Positions 10,345 through 18,071 of a stretch of DNA of 64,000 nt are shown one piece after another. Each line of letters begins with the position of its first letter. Position 1 is the first letter of the stretch. The translations under genes were made by a program, and so were the position numbers. Under the pieces are notes generated by a model, which saw only the letters and a list, made by a program, of their open reading frames with translations, searched no databases and had not been told where the DNA came from. Source of the stretch: Treponema sp. (GTDB lineage: Bacteria; Spirochaetota; Spirochaetia; Treponematales; Breznakiellaceae); assembly GCA_009780855.1 (NCBI GenBank), contig WQZG01000001.1, positions 1 through 64,000 on the forward strand. Direction: 5' to 3'.

Positions 10345-11096
10345 TATTTACTGTCTTTGCCTTTGGTATCTTTGGTATCCTTGCCCTTGGGTGCGGCTGC
10401 TGCGGCAGCTGCTCCGGCTGCAGGAGCTGCGGTACCGGGTGCGGCTGCTCCGGCAGTACCTGCGGCAGGAGCTGCTCCGGGCGCGGCGGCTGCTGCGGCT
10501 TCGGCTGCTGCGACTTCCTCGGCTGTGGGTTCGGCCTTGGCTTCTTCCTTTGCGTACTTGACCAGGGTTATAACCTGATCATTGTTGGAAAGAACACGGA
10601 CATTTTTGTCCAGAACCAGGTCACGCACATGAATTGACTGGTTGGTGCCGAGATTGGAAATATCCAGATCGATCCGCTCCGGCAGATACTGGGGCAGACA
10701 TTCCACTTCGACTTCGTGCAGAGGGAACTCCAGAATACCGCCGTCCCTGACGCCGACGGCGTTGCCCTTGAGGTGAATGGAGACTCTTGCGCGCAGAACA
10801 ACGCCGCTCTCCACTTCATAAAAATCGACGTGGAGAATATTGCCGTCCCTGATATTCCGCTGGGTATCTTTAACAAAAGCGTCAAAAGATTTACCGTCAA
10901 CTTCCAGTTTAACAATTGTACTTTCAGAAATATTTCTGATTCCGTTGGTAAATTCCCGGGCATCCAAATCAATGGAAATGGCTTTTCCCGAACGGCCGTA
11001 AAGAACCCCCGGAATCCTGCCTATCCTGCGAACCCTGCGGGCTTTTACTGACCCGTTGCCGGTCCGGCCCTGGGCTTTAAATACTACCTGACCCAT
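10344..11096 (-). CDS. rplY: 50S ribosomal protein L25 (general stress protein Ctc family)
   Basis: L25/Ctc binds 5S rRNA. The N-terminal L25 domain (GRTGNGSVKARRVRRIGRIPGVLYG) and the C-terminal Ctc/TL5 beta domain (VEVECLPQYLPERIDLDISNLG) are both complete, making it the long two-domain form. From about residue 190 the protein ends in a low-complexity Ala/Pro/Gly tail, then Lys/Asp repeats (KGKDTKDTKGKDSK). The tail is encoded by GC-rich simple sequence and is probably disordered. The gene follows tRNA-Gln at 20 bases and heads the tilS-ftsH-lepA block. Confidence 0.95.
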   Translation of the reverse strand: MGQVVFKAQGRTGNGSVKARRVRRIGRIPGVLYGRSGKAISIDLDAREFTNGIRNISESTIVKLEVDGKSFDAFVKDTQRNIRDGNILHVDFYEVESGVVLRARVSIHLKGNAVGVRDGGILEFPLHEVEVECLPQYLPERIDLDISNLGTNQSIHVRDLVLDKNVRVLSNNDQVITLVKYAKEEAKAEPTAEEVAAAEAAAAAAPGAAPAAGTAGAAAPGTAAPAAGAAAAAAAPKGKDTKDTKGKDSK

Positions 11097-11116
11097 ATAT
11101 ACTCCTTACAAAATCC

Positions 11117-11188
11117 TTGGGACGACAGGGATCGGACCTGTGCATGCCGGAGCCAAAACCCGGTGGCTTACCTCTTGCCTACGTCCCA
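11117..11188 (-). tRNA. tRNA-Gln (anticodon TTG)
   Basis: The minus strand folds as a complete cloverleaf. The acceptor TGGGACG pairs with CGTCCCA over 7 bp, the D stem is GGC/GCC, and the anticodon stem CCGGG/TCCGG (one G-U) carries loop TTTTGGC with TTG at positions 34-36. The T stem ACAGG/CCTGT is perfect. The discriminator is A and CCA is not encoded. The T loop reads TCCGATC instead of TTCGATC. The gene is 72 nt and lies 20 bases before L25, so the two are probably co-transcribed. Confidence 0.93.
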
Positions 11189-11234
11189 AAAAACCATGAT
11201 CCAGGCAAATTTATTCCTGTCACGGAGAACTTTT

Positions 11235-11263
11235 TTTATACAATATTATTTAAAAAAGTTAAA
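11235..11263 (-). promoter_or_regulatory. Weak candidate promoter for tRNA-Gln and the L25 block
   Basis: On the minus strand a TATAAA -10 element (11235-11240) lies 17 bases from a poor -35, TTTAAC (11258-11263), and 47 bases before the tRNA 5' end. It is in the gap after spoVG. The -35 matches the consensus at only three positions, so this is tentative. Confidence 0.3.
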
Positions 11264-11281
11264 GTATCTGTTAATTAAAAA

Positions 11282-11563
11282 TCAGATTTCAACGGACATA
11301 TCGTCCGGACCGCTTCCCATGTCGTATTTTTCCAGAACTTTTTGCTGCAGTTCGGCCCGGAATTCAGGATGAATGGGATGGGCTACATCCTTGTACTCCC
11401 CTGTCCGGGTTTTGCGGCTGGGCATGGCAATAAATACTCCGCTCTTGCCTTCGATGATTTTAACATTGTGAACTACAAAGCAATCATCGAAAGTAACAGT
11501 AACATATGCCTTTAATTTTTCTTCGCCGGTTACCTTGCGAATCCGGATATCGGTGATCTCCAT
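11282..11563 (-). CDS. spoVG: SpoVG family RNA/DNA-binding regulator
   Basis: SpoVG is a small nucleic-acid-binding regulator found well beyond spore formers, including spirochaetes such as Borrelia. The 93-residue protein matches the family from end to end: MEITDIRIRKV, then VTFDDCFVVHNVKIIEG and the DNA-contacting IAMPSRKTRTGEYKDVAHPI. The C-terminus is GSGPDDMSVEI. A clear AAGGAG ribosome site precedes the ATG. It follows ispE at a 53-base gap, the arrangement also known from Bacillus, where spoVG lies near ispE and purR. Confidence 0.95.
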   Translation of the reverse strand: MEITDIRIRKVTGEEKLKAYVTVTFDDCFVVHNVKIIEGKSGVFIAMPSRKTRTGEYKDVAHPIHPEFRAELQQKVLEKYDMGSGPDDMSVEI

Positions 11564-11616
11564 GGTGTGTCTCCTTGTGTTGGTACTGGATCAGGCTGGC
11601 TTACCAGCAAGTATAA

Positions 11617-12591
11617 TCATTCTAATACGGGATCGGCCGCGGACGCAAGAAAAAAAGTATTTTGTATGAAATATTGTTGAATTTGTTGTAGTTTATAATG
11701 ATTTTCCGCAATTTTAGAGTCGGTAAACACACCAAAGCAGCAGGATCCTGAACCGGACAGCCCTGCAAAATCTGCGCCGCCATCCAGAAGATTTTTTATT
11801 ATTTCCCGGTAAATATCCGTTTGGGGCAATACCGACAAAAAATCATTGGAGAACGGCCATTTGCCTGGTTCCGAATTTAATATTCTTTTTATATCAATCT
11901 TTTCTTTACTTACAGTAAGTAAATTATTTTTAACGCCGCGGTGCTTTTCTCTGTATAAATCAAGCAGACGATAAGCTTCCGCTGTATCGCTGGAAAACGG
12001 CGGTTTAATCAAAATAACCCTGCAGCCGCCGGTTCCAAAAAATCTGGCCGGCCCGGATTTAATAAACGAACTCTGTTTAAAAAAAGACCCGGCTAACGGC
12101 TCAATGATTTCGCCCCGGCCTTTTACAACGGCGGCTCCTCCATGTAAAAAAAATGGTACATCGCTGCCCAGTAAAACCGCCATCTCTGACAATTTTTCCA
12201 AAGATAGATTTTTTTGTGAAAGCCGGTTTAGGGCCAAAAGCGCCGAAGCCGCGTCAGAGGAACCGCCTCCAAGACCAGCGCCCAAAGGAATTTTTTTATC
12301 GAGAAAACACTGTAATCCCTCATTAAAACCTGTTTTTTCGCAAAAGACGCGCACGGCTCTGGAAATAAGGTTGTTTTTACCGTAAAATTCAGCAGGAAAT
12401 TTTTGATTAATGGTTTGTAAAACAAAGCCTTTGTCCCGGACAATTTCGAAGCGTAAATCATCGCCAAAATCAAGGCATACAAACAGGCTTTCCAGTTCGT
12501 GGAAACCGTCGGGCCGTACGCCCCCTATTTCCAGATGCAGATTGATTTTGGCCGGGGCGTGAATTGTACATGCGCGGGGCGGATGTTTCAT
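11617..12591 (-). CDS. ispE: 4-diphosphocytidyl-2-C-methyl-D-erythritol kinase IspE
   Basis: This GHMP kinase phosphorylates CDP-ME in the methylerythritol phosphate route to isoprenoids. APAKINLHLEI near residue 12 and the glycine-rich ATP loop IPLGAGLGGGSSDAAS near 95 are diagnostic. DVPFFLHGG and the C-terminal LSGSGSCCFGVF motif are present. The length of 324 residues is a little above normal. The start lacks an evident Shine-Dalgarno site; the MKHPPRA start is retained because upstream sequence is A/T-rich and non-coding. The gene is divergent from the acidic protein at 12707. Confidence 0.95.
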   Translation of the reverse strand: MKHPPRACTIHAPAKINLHLEIGGVRPDGFHELESLFVCLDFGDDLRFEIVRDKGFVLQTINQKFPAEFYGKNNLISRAVRVFCEKTGFNEGLQCFLDKKIPLGAGLGGGSSDAASALLALNRLSQKNLSLEKLSEMAVLLGSDVPFFLHGGAAVVKGRGEIIEPLAGSFFKQSSFIKSGPARFFGTGGCRVILIKPPFSSDTAEAYRLLDLYREKHRGVKNNLLTVSKEKIDIKRILNSEPGKWPFSNDFLSVLPQTDIYREIIKNLLDGGADFAGLSGSGSCCFGVFTDSKIAENHYKLQQIQQYFIQNTFFLASAADPVLE

Positions 12592-12634
12592 TAAATCAAT
12601 ATAATAAAAAAAAAAAAATATTTTTGAAATATAC

Positions 12635-12664
12635 TTGACAATTATGGAAACTCTCCCTTATGTT
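12635..12664 (+). promoter_or_regulatory. Sigma70-type promoter of the acidic protein gene
   Basis: A perfect TTGACA (12635-12640) is followed after 18 bases by TATGTT (12659-12664), a 4/6 match to the -10 consensus. The coding start at 12707 has a well-placed GGAG. The -10 element runs into the palindrome at 12661, so a protein bound there would compete with RNA polymerase. Confidence 0.6.
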
Positions 12665-12676
12665 TCAAGTGAAACA
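12661..12676. promoter_or_regulatory. parS-like 16 bp palindrome
   Basis: TGTTTCAAGTGAAACA has two perfect 7-base arms around AG. It differs at one base from the chromosomal ParB site consensus TGTTTCACGTGAAACA. It overlaps the -10 region of the promoter for the acidic protein. I saw no second close copy in the window. It may be a parS site, or a local operator that happens to resemble one. Confidence 0.55.
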
Positions 12677-12706
12677 CTAAAATAAATATTTTTTTTGGAG
12701 AACTAT

Positions 12707-12988
12707 ATGATCTTGCATGAGGCTATGGATGATGAAGAACTAACCCTGATACCGGTCAGCGGCGGTCAGGACGAAATTCCAGTTTTCTTCATGTTCGATG
12801 ATGAAGATGAAGAAGAGGATGACGATATCGACGAAGATGAAAATTTCGACGATATGGACGATGACTTCGAAGATGATTTTGAAGACGACGATTTTGACGA
12901 CGACGATGACGAAGAATACGAAGAGGAAGAAGAGGACGAAGACTACGATTACGAAGAAGACGTAGATTACGACGATTTTGACGAGTAA
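12707..12988 (+). CDS. Highly acidic 93-residue protein, function unknown
   Basis: After a normal start (MILHEAMDDEELTLIPVSGGQDEIPVFFMF), everything from about residue 32 is a nearly unbroken Asp/Glu run with scattered Tyr and Phe. The ATG at 12707 is chosen because GGAG lies 7 bases upstream; an in-frame TTG at 12695 overlaps that site. Such a charge could mimic nucleic acid, bind cations or chaperone basic proteins; nothing here decides. The last 22 bases overlap convergently with rsfS. It has its own promoter and a parS-like palindrome, and it is the only plus-strand gene in the first 28 kb. Confidence 0.75.
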   Translation: MILHEAMDDEELTLIPVSGGQDEIPVFFMFDDEDEEEDDDIDEDENFDDMDDDFEDDFEDDDFDDDDDEEYEEEEEDEDYDYEEDVDYDDFDE

Positions 12989-13383
12989 AGATTGCCGGAG
13001 CCTTCCGCGGGTTCTTTTTCGCCTGTAAAAATAAGCGGCGCTGAACTCCAGAGCCGCTCAAGTTCAAAAAAAGAACGCGCCCTGGCTGTCATCAGGTGTA
13101 TAACTATGTTCCCCATATCAATAAGGCTCCATTCATCTTCAACTTCGGGCTTCCTGGAACGGCGCAGGATTTCCAGGCCGTTTTCCCTTATATATTCCTT
13201 GATATGACGGTCCAGCCCGGAGAGGTGGGCGCCGCTGGTAACGGTCGCGATAACAAAAAAATCAGTCCAAAAATTAAGCTGCCTCATATCCATTACCACA
13301 ACCGAGCCGCCGTTATGGGACGCAAGCAGTTTTCCCAGCTCTAGCGCTGTTTTTTTATCAGTTTCCTGTAACATATCTTTCAT
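12967..13383 (-). CDS. rsfS: Ribosomal silencing factor RsfS
   Basis: RsfS (Iojap family) binds L14 and blocks joining of ribosomal subunits when nutrients fall. Family motifs are clear: VVVMDMRQLNFWTDFFVIATVTSGAHLSGL, WSLIDMGNIVIHLMTARARSFFELERLW. The ATG at 13383 is chosen because AGGA lies 6 bases upstream; the longer TTG start at 13398 would swallow that site. It overlaps the end of the LCP gene by 26 bases and closes the L21-ObgE-NadD operon, the usual neighbourhood. Its 3' end overlaps the acidic protein gene on the other strand. Confidence 0.95.
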   Translation of the reverse strand: MKDMLQETDKKTALELGKLLASHNGGSVVVMDMRQLNFWTDFFVIATVTSGAHLSGLDRHIKEYIRENGLEILRRSRKPEVEDEWSLIDMGNIVIHLMTARARSFFELERLWSSAPLIFTGEKEPAEGSGNLYSSKSS

Positions 13384-14563
13384 TAAAGTCCTTTCCAAGA
13401 ATCAGGATGAAGTCCGCCCGGTATTCGTGGTTCTGCGCGCTGTTATCCGGATCATCGGGCGCCGGAGTTTCAAACTGAATGTTCCGGCAGCGGATGATTT
13501 CGCCGAAGGATCTGGCGCTTTCTTCATGGCCGGAACGGTCGATTATTACCGTATTCTGGTAATCATTGCGATCGGCATTGTCTATCGCAATTATATCATA
13601 ACCAAAGCCCTGCAGCAGATCCGCAGTCCGGCTTGCCATTCCGGTTACCGGGGTTCCGTTAAGTACTTCTACAGTAAAAATCCGATCACTGTAGGAACCT
13701 TCCACCGGACGGATCAAAGCCGAAATTGTCTGGCGGACAATATCCTTGATTAAATTTCCGTCCCAGTGCGGGAACAGCAAAATTTGGCCGGAAACTTCCC
13801 TGGGTACCCCGGCAACTGACTGTATATTTACCCGGTCGATATCTATCTGGGCAAATGCGTCAAAAAGCCGGGCCCTGGTTCTGGAATCCATGCCTGTTTT
13901 AAAATAGGTATTAAAAACCTGGGCGGTCTGTGAATTTTTTAAATTTTCGTTCTGTTCGCCCAGCCGTTTTAAAAGGCTGAGGAAGAACCGCTGCCGCCGC
14001 AATACCGGCATATCGGCGGTTTCATCGGGTAATTCATAGGTAATATAGGATTTGGCCTTGTCCCCGTCCAGCCTGGTTACTCCGGAAGGGAATAATACAG
14101 GACTTTCTGAATACACTTCCACAGGTACAGGAATAAAGATATCTACTCCTTCGATTAAATCGGTTATCCTGGCCAGGTTATCAATATCTATGGCTACAGA
14201 AAAACCAATATCTATACCCAAAAGTTTGCCTACTTCAGACTGGAAAGGTGCAATTTTTGCGCTGTCATAAAGCATATCAATCCGGTCAACCCGGTTTAAC
14301 CGCTGGATAATCAGGCCAAGGGAGCCGGGAATGTCAAAAACTGCCGCCCGCCCGGTCGCCGGATAATACATCAGCACATAGGTACAGAGGGGTTTGCCCT
14401 GATCTTCTATCACAAAAAGCGTATTAATGACCTGATCCCCGGACAGGGATTCTTCGATAGGGTCTGACCTGAATACCATAAAACCGGCGGCCGCTCCGCC
14501 GGCCAGCAGAACGGTAATAATTATCAGCAACAGGGGGCTGGCGTCAATTTTTGCGGCTTTCAC
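13358..14563 (-). CDS. LytR-CpsA-Psr (LCP) family protein with LytR C-terminal domain
   Basis: LCP enzymes transfer glycopolymers to the cell wall. The 401-residue protein has one N-terminal membrane anchor (PLLLIIITVLLAGGAAAGFMVF). The LCP core runs about 45-260 and includes the LNRVDRIDMLYDSAKI region and a DGDKAKSYITYEL stretch that fits the conserved LDGxxALxYxR area imperfectly. A LytR_C domain follows (FTVEVLNGTPVTGMASRTADLLQGFGYDII). Key arginines of the Gram-positive active site are not obvious. It may have a different substrate in a spirochaete. The GTG start overlaps nadD by 4 bases. Confidence 0.85.
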   Translation of the reverse strand: MKAAKIDASPLLLIIITVLLAGGAAAGFMVFRSDPIEESLSGDQVINTLFVIEDQGKPLCTYVLMYYPATGRAAVFDIPGSLGLIIQRLNRVDRIDMLYDSAKIAPFQSEVGKLLGIDIGFSVAIDIDNLARITDLIEGVDIFIPVPVEVYSESPVLFPSGVTRLDGDKAKSYITYELPDETADMPVLRRQRFFLSLLKRLGEQNENLKNSQTAQVFNTYFKTGMDSRTRARLFDAFAQIDIDRVNIQSVAGVPREVSGQILLFPHWDGNLIKDIVRQTISALIRPVEGSYSDRIFTVEVLNGTPVTGMASRTADLLQGFGYDIIAIDNADRNDYQNTVIIDRSGHEESARSFGEIIRCRNIQFETPAPDDPDNSAQNHEYRADFILILGKDFNERYVTGN

Positions 14564-15795
14564 AGGGCGGTTCCGGATTTGTCAAGAAAACCTGCGGTAT
14601 ACGACATAACAGCTTCAAAAAAATCATCCAGACCCGCGTAACGGCTCATTTCCCTAAGCTGGGGATCCACCCAGTACCTGGATACTTCGATTTTATCCGC
14701 TATATAAATAATTTTGGCCAGAGGGCAGGTGTCTATACCTCCGGTAACGTGCCAGCGCACCGCTTCCAGGAGGTCTTTATCATTTATACCATAACGGGTC
14801 CGCAGAAGAACCGCAGCGGCCCTGCCGTGCAGCAGCGAAGGTTTTTTTTGCTCATGCGCAGAAATCTTAAACCCGTCAGTCCCGGCCAGCAGTTTTACCG
14901 AAGCCGCGTCCATTAATTTGCAAAGATCATGGGCAATGCCTGCCAGATATCCCAAATCCGGATCCTGGCCGTACTTAATACAAAGATCCCGGGCAAAAAG
15001 GGCAGTATGCCTGGAATGGGTAAAACGGTGCAAATCAAGGGTATTCCGCGCTGCGTTTTCAATAATAACTGTTGTCTCCCTAATATTTTTTACTGAAGAA
15101 GCCGCATACGCAGCAACAGTATCGCAGCCGTAAAGGTTTCGGTCTTCTATGATACATCTGGCGCCGGGCGGTACCAAAAACTGCCAGTGGTCTCCTGCCC
15201 TGATTTTTTCCCGGACCTGCCTTGAAGAAATATCCAGTAAATCGTTTTTTAACCTGGTATGGGGATAGTTAAAATCCCCAGGTGTTTCAGGATTAACGAA
15301 CCCAGCGTTGTTTGCAGTTTCCGCTGCCGTTTCGGTATTTGCCGCCGCTGCACTGCCCGCTGCCGCCGCGGTATTTGCCGCCGCACTGCCCGCGGCCAGC
15401 CTCCTGGCTATAATCAAGTCGGTTTCTTCGGCTATTTGGGCCGAGCTGCGCCAGAGGTGGAAACTTTCCAGTAAATCATCGCCCAGGACAAGACCTGGTT
15501 TACCGTCCGGCAAGTAACGTTTTTTAATGTCAAATACCGTATCTACAGTGTATGAAACCCCTTCACGCCGGATTTCGCAATCGTCAACAGTAAACCGGCT
15601 GTCGCCGCAGACAGACGCGCACAGCATTTCCAGGCGGTCTTCCGGGGAAGCTCCCTCCGCGCCGATTTTAAACGGCGACTGAAACGCCGGTACAAGGATA
15701 ATCCGGTCGTAACCGGCGGCAAGTACAGCCTCCGCAAGGAAGAGATGCCCCAGGTGAACCGGGTTAAAGCTGCCGCCGAGTATTGCGTCCTTCAT
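14560..15795 (-). CDS. nadD: Fused NadD adenylyltransferase and YqeK-type HD hydrolase
   Basis: The N-terminal half (about 1-215) is nicotinate mononucleotide adenylyltransferase for NAD synthesis, with the nucleotide-binding GGSFNPVHLGHLFLAE and the C-terminal ISSRQVREKIRAG. An Ala-rich insertion (AAGSAAANTAAAAGSAAAAN and onward, about 133-160) interrupts it. The second half (about 235-411) is a YqeK-like HD phosphohydrolase, the family that cleaves Ap4A: HSRHTALFARDL, AGIAHDLCK, HGRAAAVL, YIADKIE. The two are adjacent genes in Firmicutes; here they are one reading frame. The gene overlaps obgE by 4 bases and the LCP gene by 4. Confidence 0.94.
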   Translation of the reverse strand: MKDAILGGSFNPVHLGHLFLAEAVLAAGYDRIILVPAFQSPFKIGAEGASPEDRLEMLCASVCGDSRFTVDDCEIRREGVSYTVDTVFDIKKRYLPDGKPGLVLGDDLLESFHLWRSSAQIAEETDLIIARRLAAGSAAANTAAAAGSAAAANTETAAETANNAGFVNPETPGDFNYPHTRLKNDLLDISSRQVREKIRAGDHWQFLVPPGARCIIEDRNLYGCDTVAAYAASSVKNIRETTVIIENAARNTLDLHRFTHSRHTALFARDLCIKYGQDPDLGYLAGIAHDLCKLMDAASVKLLAGTDGFKISAHEQKKPSLLHGRAAAVLLRTRYGINDKDLLEAVRWHVTGGIDTCPLAKIIYIADKIEVSRYWVDPQLREMSRYAGLDDFFEAVMSYTAGFLDKSGTAL

Positions 15796-16808
15796 TCGGG
15801 TTTGTCCGTATTCATGGAACCTCTGTCCGCAGTCACCAAGCCCGAAAAAACTCTTATAACCTCCGGAATTCCGTCTCCGGAAAAAACCGAAATGCCGATA
15901 ATTTTTTCGTCCGGGAACGCGGCTTTAAGTTCATCGAGGCGGCCTATGGATTCTTCCAAATCGGTTTTGGTGCCGATAATGACATGCTGTTTGGCGGTCA
16001 ATTCAGGAGAAAAAGCCTCAAGCTCCCTGTAAAGAACATTAAAGGCATCAAGGTAATTGTCATCGCCCAGATCGATCAGAAAGGCCAGGGCCGCGGTGCG
16101 GGAAATGTGCTTTAAGAACCGGATTCCAAGGCCAAGGCCTTCGGAAGCGCCTTCGATAAGGCCGGGAATATCGGCGATTATTATGTCTGTGTCGTTAAAA
16201 GAGAGAACGCCCAAATTGGGGATTTTGGTGGTAAAAGGATATGGAGCTATTTTAGGGCGGGCATTGGTAAGTTTATCCAGAAGTGATGACTTCCCGGCGT
16301 TCGGAAACCCAACCAGGCCGATATCGGCCATGACCTGGAGTTCTACCCTTAGGCGGCGTTTTTCGCCCGGCTTGCCGGGCAGGGCCCTGCGGGGCGCCTG
16401 GTTTATTGACGACTTAAAATGAATGTTGCCCCAGCCGCCGTTTCCGCCCTTTAGGTAAAGGAAATCGCCTGAATCGCCGCCAAAGTCACGGATTAATTCG
16501 CCGGAACCGGCGTCTTTGATTATTGTGCCGGGAGGCAGCGGAATAATGACGTCCTCCCCGTTCCTGCCGTAACAGGAACGGCCCTCACCGTCATGCCCGT
16601 TTTCTGCCCTGAATGATTGTCTGTAACGCAGATGGGCAAGAGTGCGCAGGTTGCGGCGGACACAAAAAATTACGTCCCCTCCCCTGCCGCCGTCGCCTCC
16701 GGACGGCCCTCCCCTGGGTACATATTTTTCCCTGCGGAAAGCAATGCAGCCGTTCCCGCCATTACCCGAGGATACTTCTATAAGCGCTTCGTCTGCAAAT
16801 TTTTCCAC
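15792..16808 (-). CDS. obgE: GTPase ObgE, ribosome assembly and stringent control
   Basis: The glycine-rich Obg fold occupies the first ~160 residues (GNGGNGCIAFRREKYVPRGGP). The G domain follows, with GFPNAGKSSLL (P-loop), DIPGLIEGA (G3) and the G4-like GTKTDLE. No C-terminal OCT extension is seen beyond about 338 residues. The start is GTG. It follows rpmA with a 41-base gap, the standard L21-L27-Obg order. Confidence 0.96.
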   Translation of the reverse strand: MEKFADEALIEVSSGNGGNGCIAFRREKYVPRGGPSGGDGGRGGDVIFCVRRNLRTLAHLRYRQSFRAENGHDGEGRSCYGRNGEDVIIPLPPGTIIKDAGSGELIRDFGGDSGDFLYLKGGNGGWGNIHFKSSINQAPRRALPGKPGEKRRLRVELQVMADIGLVGFPNAGKSSLLDKLTNARPKIAPYPFTTKIPNLGVLSFNDTDIIIADIPGLIEGASEGLGLGIRFLKHISRTAALAFLIDLGDDNYLDAFNVLYRELEAFSPELTAKQHVIIGTKTDLEESIGRLDELKAAFPDEKIIGISVFSGDGIPEVIRVFSGLVTADRGSMNTDKPE

Positions 16809-16849
16809 ACTTGAAATCTAAAAAATTTTGAATTTAAAAAAATCCTGAA

Positions 16850-17128
16850 TTATGAGTTTCCTATACTGCAGACCTGGGGGGTGGGAATCACCGCGGCAAG
16901 ATGCCGGCCCCGGCTCTGGATAAAGGAAACTGTTCCGTCAACTTTGGCAAAAAGGGTATAATCGCCGCCGCAGCCTACATTCTGACCCGGGTGAATCCTG
17001 GTTCCCCTTTGCCTGACTATAATGGCGCCGGCTTTTACTTCGCCGCCGCCGGAAACTTTTACACCTAAATACTGGGGATTTGAATCCCGGCCGTTTTTTG
17101 CACCGCTGCCGCCCCGTTTACGAGCCAT
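16850..17128 (-). CDS. rpmA: 50S ribosomal protein L27
   Basis: The 92-residue L27 contains [18 protein letters not shown]-type core sequence (here [16 protein letters not shown]), [23 protein letters not shown] and a short tail. The N-terminus starts directly at [13 protein letters not shown], so the cleavable leader found in Firmicutes L27 is absent although a Prp-type protease gene lies immediately upstream. Confidence 0.97.
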   Translation of the reverse strand: MARKRGGSGAKNGRDSNPQYLGVKVSGGGEVKAGAIIVRQRGTRIHPGQNVGCGGDYTLFAKVDGTVSFIQSRGRHLAAVIPTPQVCSIGNS

Positions 17129-17131
17129 AAA

Positions 17132-17467
17132 TTATCTCCTGTGCTCTTCTATACTTACCGAACAAAAATCCGGATATTCCCTGGCTACCGAAACAAGGCC
17201 TTCTGTTAAAAAATCCCCGACCCCGGCCGTAAAATCCGTTTCTTCGGCAGTTACACTCAAAATTTCAAGCAAAAAATCCCCGCGCCGCGGAAATTTTCCG
17301 CTGAATTTAACTCCCTTCCTTTTGGAAAGGACGTCAGCAGCGGTTCTTGCCAGAACAGATACGGCTGCACAGACAATGTCGGAACCTTTTGGCCCCGCTC
17401 CTGCATGACCGCAAATGCTGCAGGTTCTTAAAAAACCGTTTTCCCTAACAAGTTCCGCCTTTATCAT
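17132..17467 (-). CDS. prp: Prp-family ribosomal-processing cysteine protease (YsxB-like)
   Basis: Prp removes an N-terminal leader from L27 in Firmicutes. The 111-residue protein has the family's catalytic His in CGHAGAGPKG (near residue 21) and the catalytic Cys in DIVCAAVSVLA (near 33). It sits between rplU and rpmA, the conserved position, and overlaps the L21 stop by one base (TGATG). Because the neighbouring L27 lacks a leader, the present substrate is unclear; it may retain another role or process a different site. Confidence 0.85.
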   Translation of the reverse strand: MIKAELVRENGFLRTCSICGHAGAGPKGSDIVCAAVSVLARTAADVLSKRKGVKFSGKFPRRGDFLLEILSVTAEETDFTAGVGDFLTEGLVSVAREYPDFCSVSIEEHRR

Positions 17468-17778
17468 CAGGCGCCGATAATGTCCTGAACCCTTATTACC
17501 GAGTATTGCTGCCTGTGGCCCTTCTTGCGCCTAAAGTCCTTCTTGGGTAAATACCTAAAAACAATGATCTTTTTGGCCTTTTCGTGGGCTTCCACAACCG
17601 CAGAAACCTTGACTCCGGACACATAGGGCGCGCCCACTCTTACAGTCTCGCCGGAAACCAGAACCACCGATTCAATATCCAGCGGCGATCCCGGAGCGGC
17701 TTCGATTTTATCCACCCTAAGGAGAGCGCCTTTCTCGGCCTTGTACTGTTTTCCCTTAAATTCAACTATTGCGTACAT
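17467..17778 (-). CDS. rplU: 50S ribosomal protein L21
   Basis: The 103-residue L21 begins MYAIVEFKGKQYKAEKGALLRVDKI and contains the conserved KAKKIIVFRYLPKKDFRRKKGHRQQY rRNA-binding stretch. It is the first gene of the L21-Prp-L27-ObgE-NadD/YqeK-LCP-RsfS operon, with a promoter 32-61 bases upstream. Confidence 0.97.
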   Translation of the reverse strand: MYAIVEFKGKQYKAEKGALLRVDKIEAAPGSPLDIESVVLVSGETVRVGAPYVSGVKVSAVVEAHEKAKKIIVFRYLPKKDFRRKKGHRQQYSVIRVQDIIGA

Positions 17779-17809
17779 GGTAAATCCTTAAAATCACAAT
17801 TAGAGATCA

Positions 17810-17839
17810 ATTATTAACCAAAAAATCCATTTTGGTCAA
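17810..17839 (-). promoter_or_regulatory. Promoter of the rplU operon
   Basis: Reading the minus strand, TTGACC (17834-17839, 5/6) is separated by 18 bases from AATAAT (17810-17815, 5/6). The leader to the rplU ATG is about 25 bases, leaving little room for an attenuator. Confidence 0.6.
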
Positions 17840-17861
17840 GAGAGGAATTCAAAAAGAAATG

Positions 17862-18030
17862 AAAAATTAGAAAGGAGAAATGAGAAGTAGTTGAGTGGTT
17901 GAATAGTTGAGTAGTTAGTAGTTGACAGTAGGGAGAAATTAAAAAAGAAAAATGAAAAAAGTAGTAAACTTATCATCCACTCCCTACTCCCTACTCCCCA
18001 TTTCTTCCATTCCTAATTTTAATTTTATAC
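17862..18030. repeat. Purine-rich simple sequence forming an imperfect inverted repeat
   Basis: The gap between rplU and the aldo/keto reductase gene is filled with variants of TAGTTGAG and TAGGGAG. The left part on the plus strand (AGGAGAAATGAGAAGTAG from about 17873) resembles the reverse complement of the right part near 17975-18025, so the ~170 bases could fold back on themselves. No open frame or tRNA is seen. Confidence 0.55.
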
Positions 18031-18071
18031 CTGAACTCCGAGAGCTTTGTGAGAGATTCTTCTCATAGTAT

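Noticed and set aside
9862-10578. 238-codon plus-strand ORF across tilS and the L25 tail
   Set aside because: Its Ala/Pro-rich end is only the reverse of the L25 low-complexity tail.
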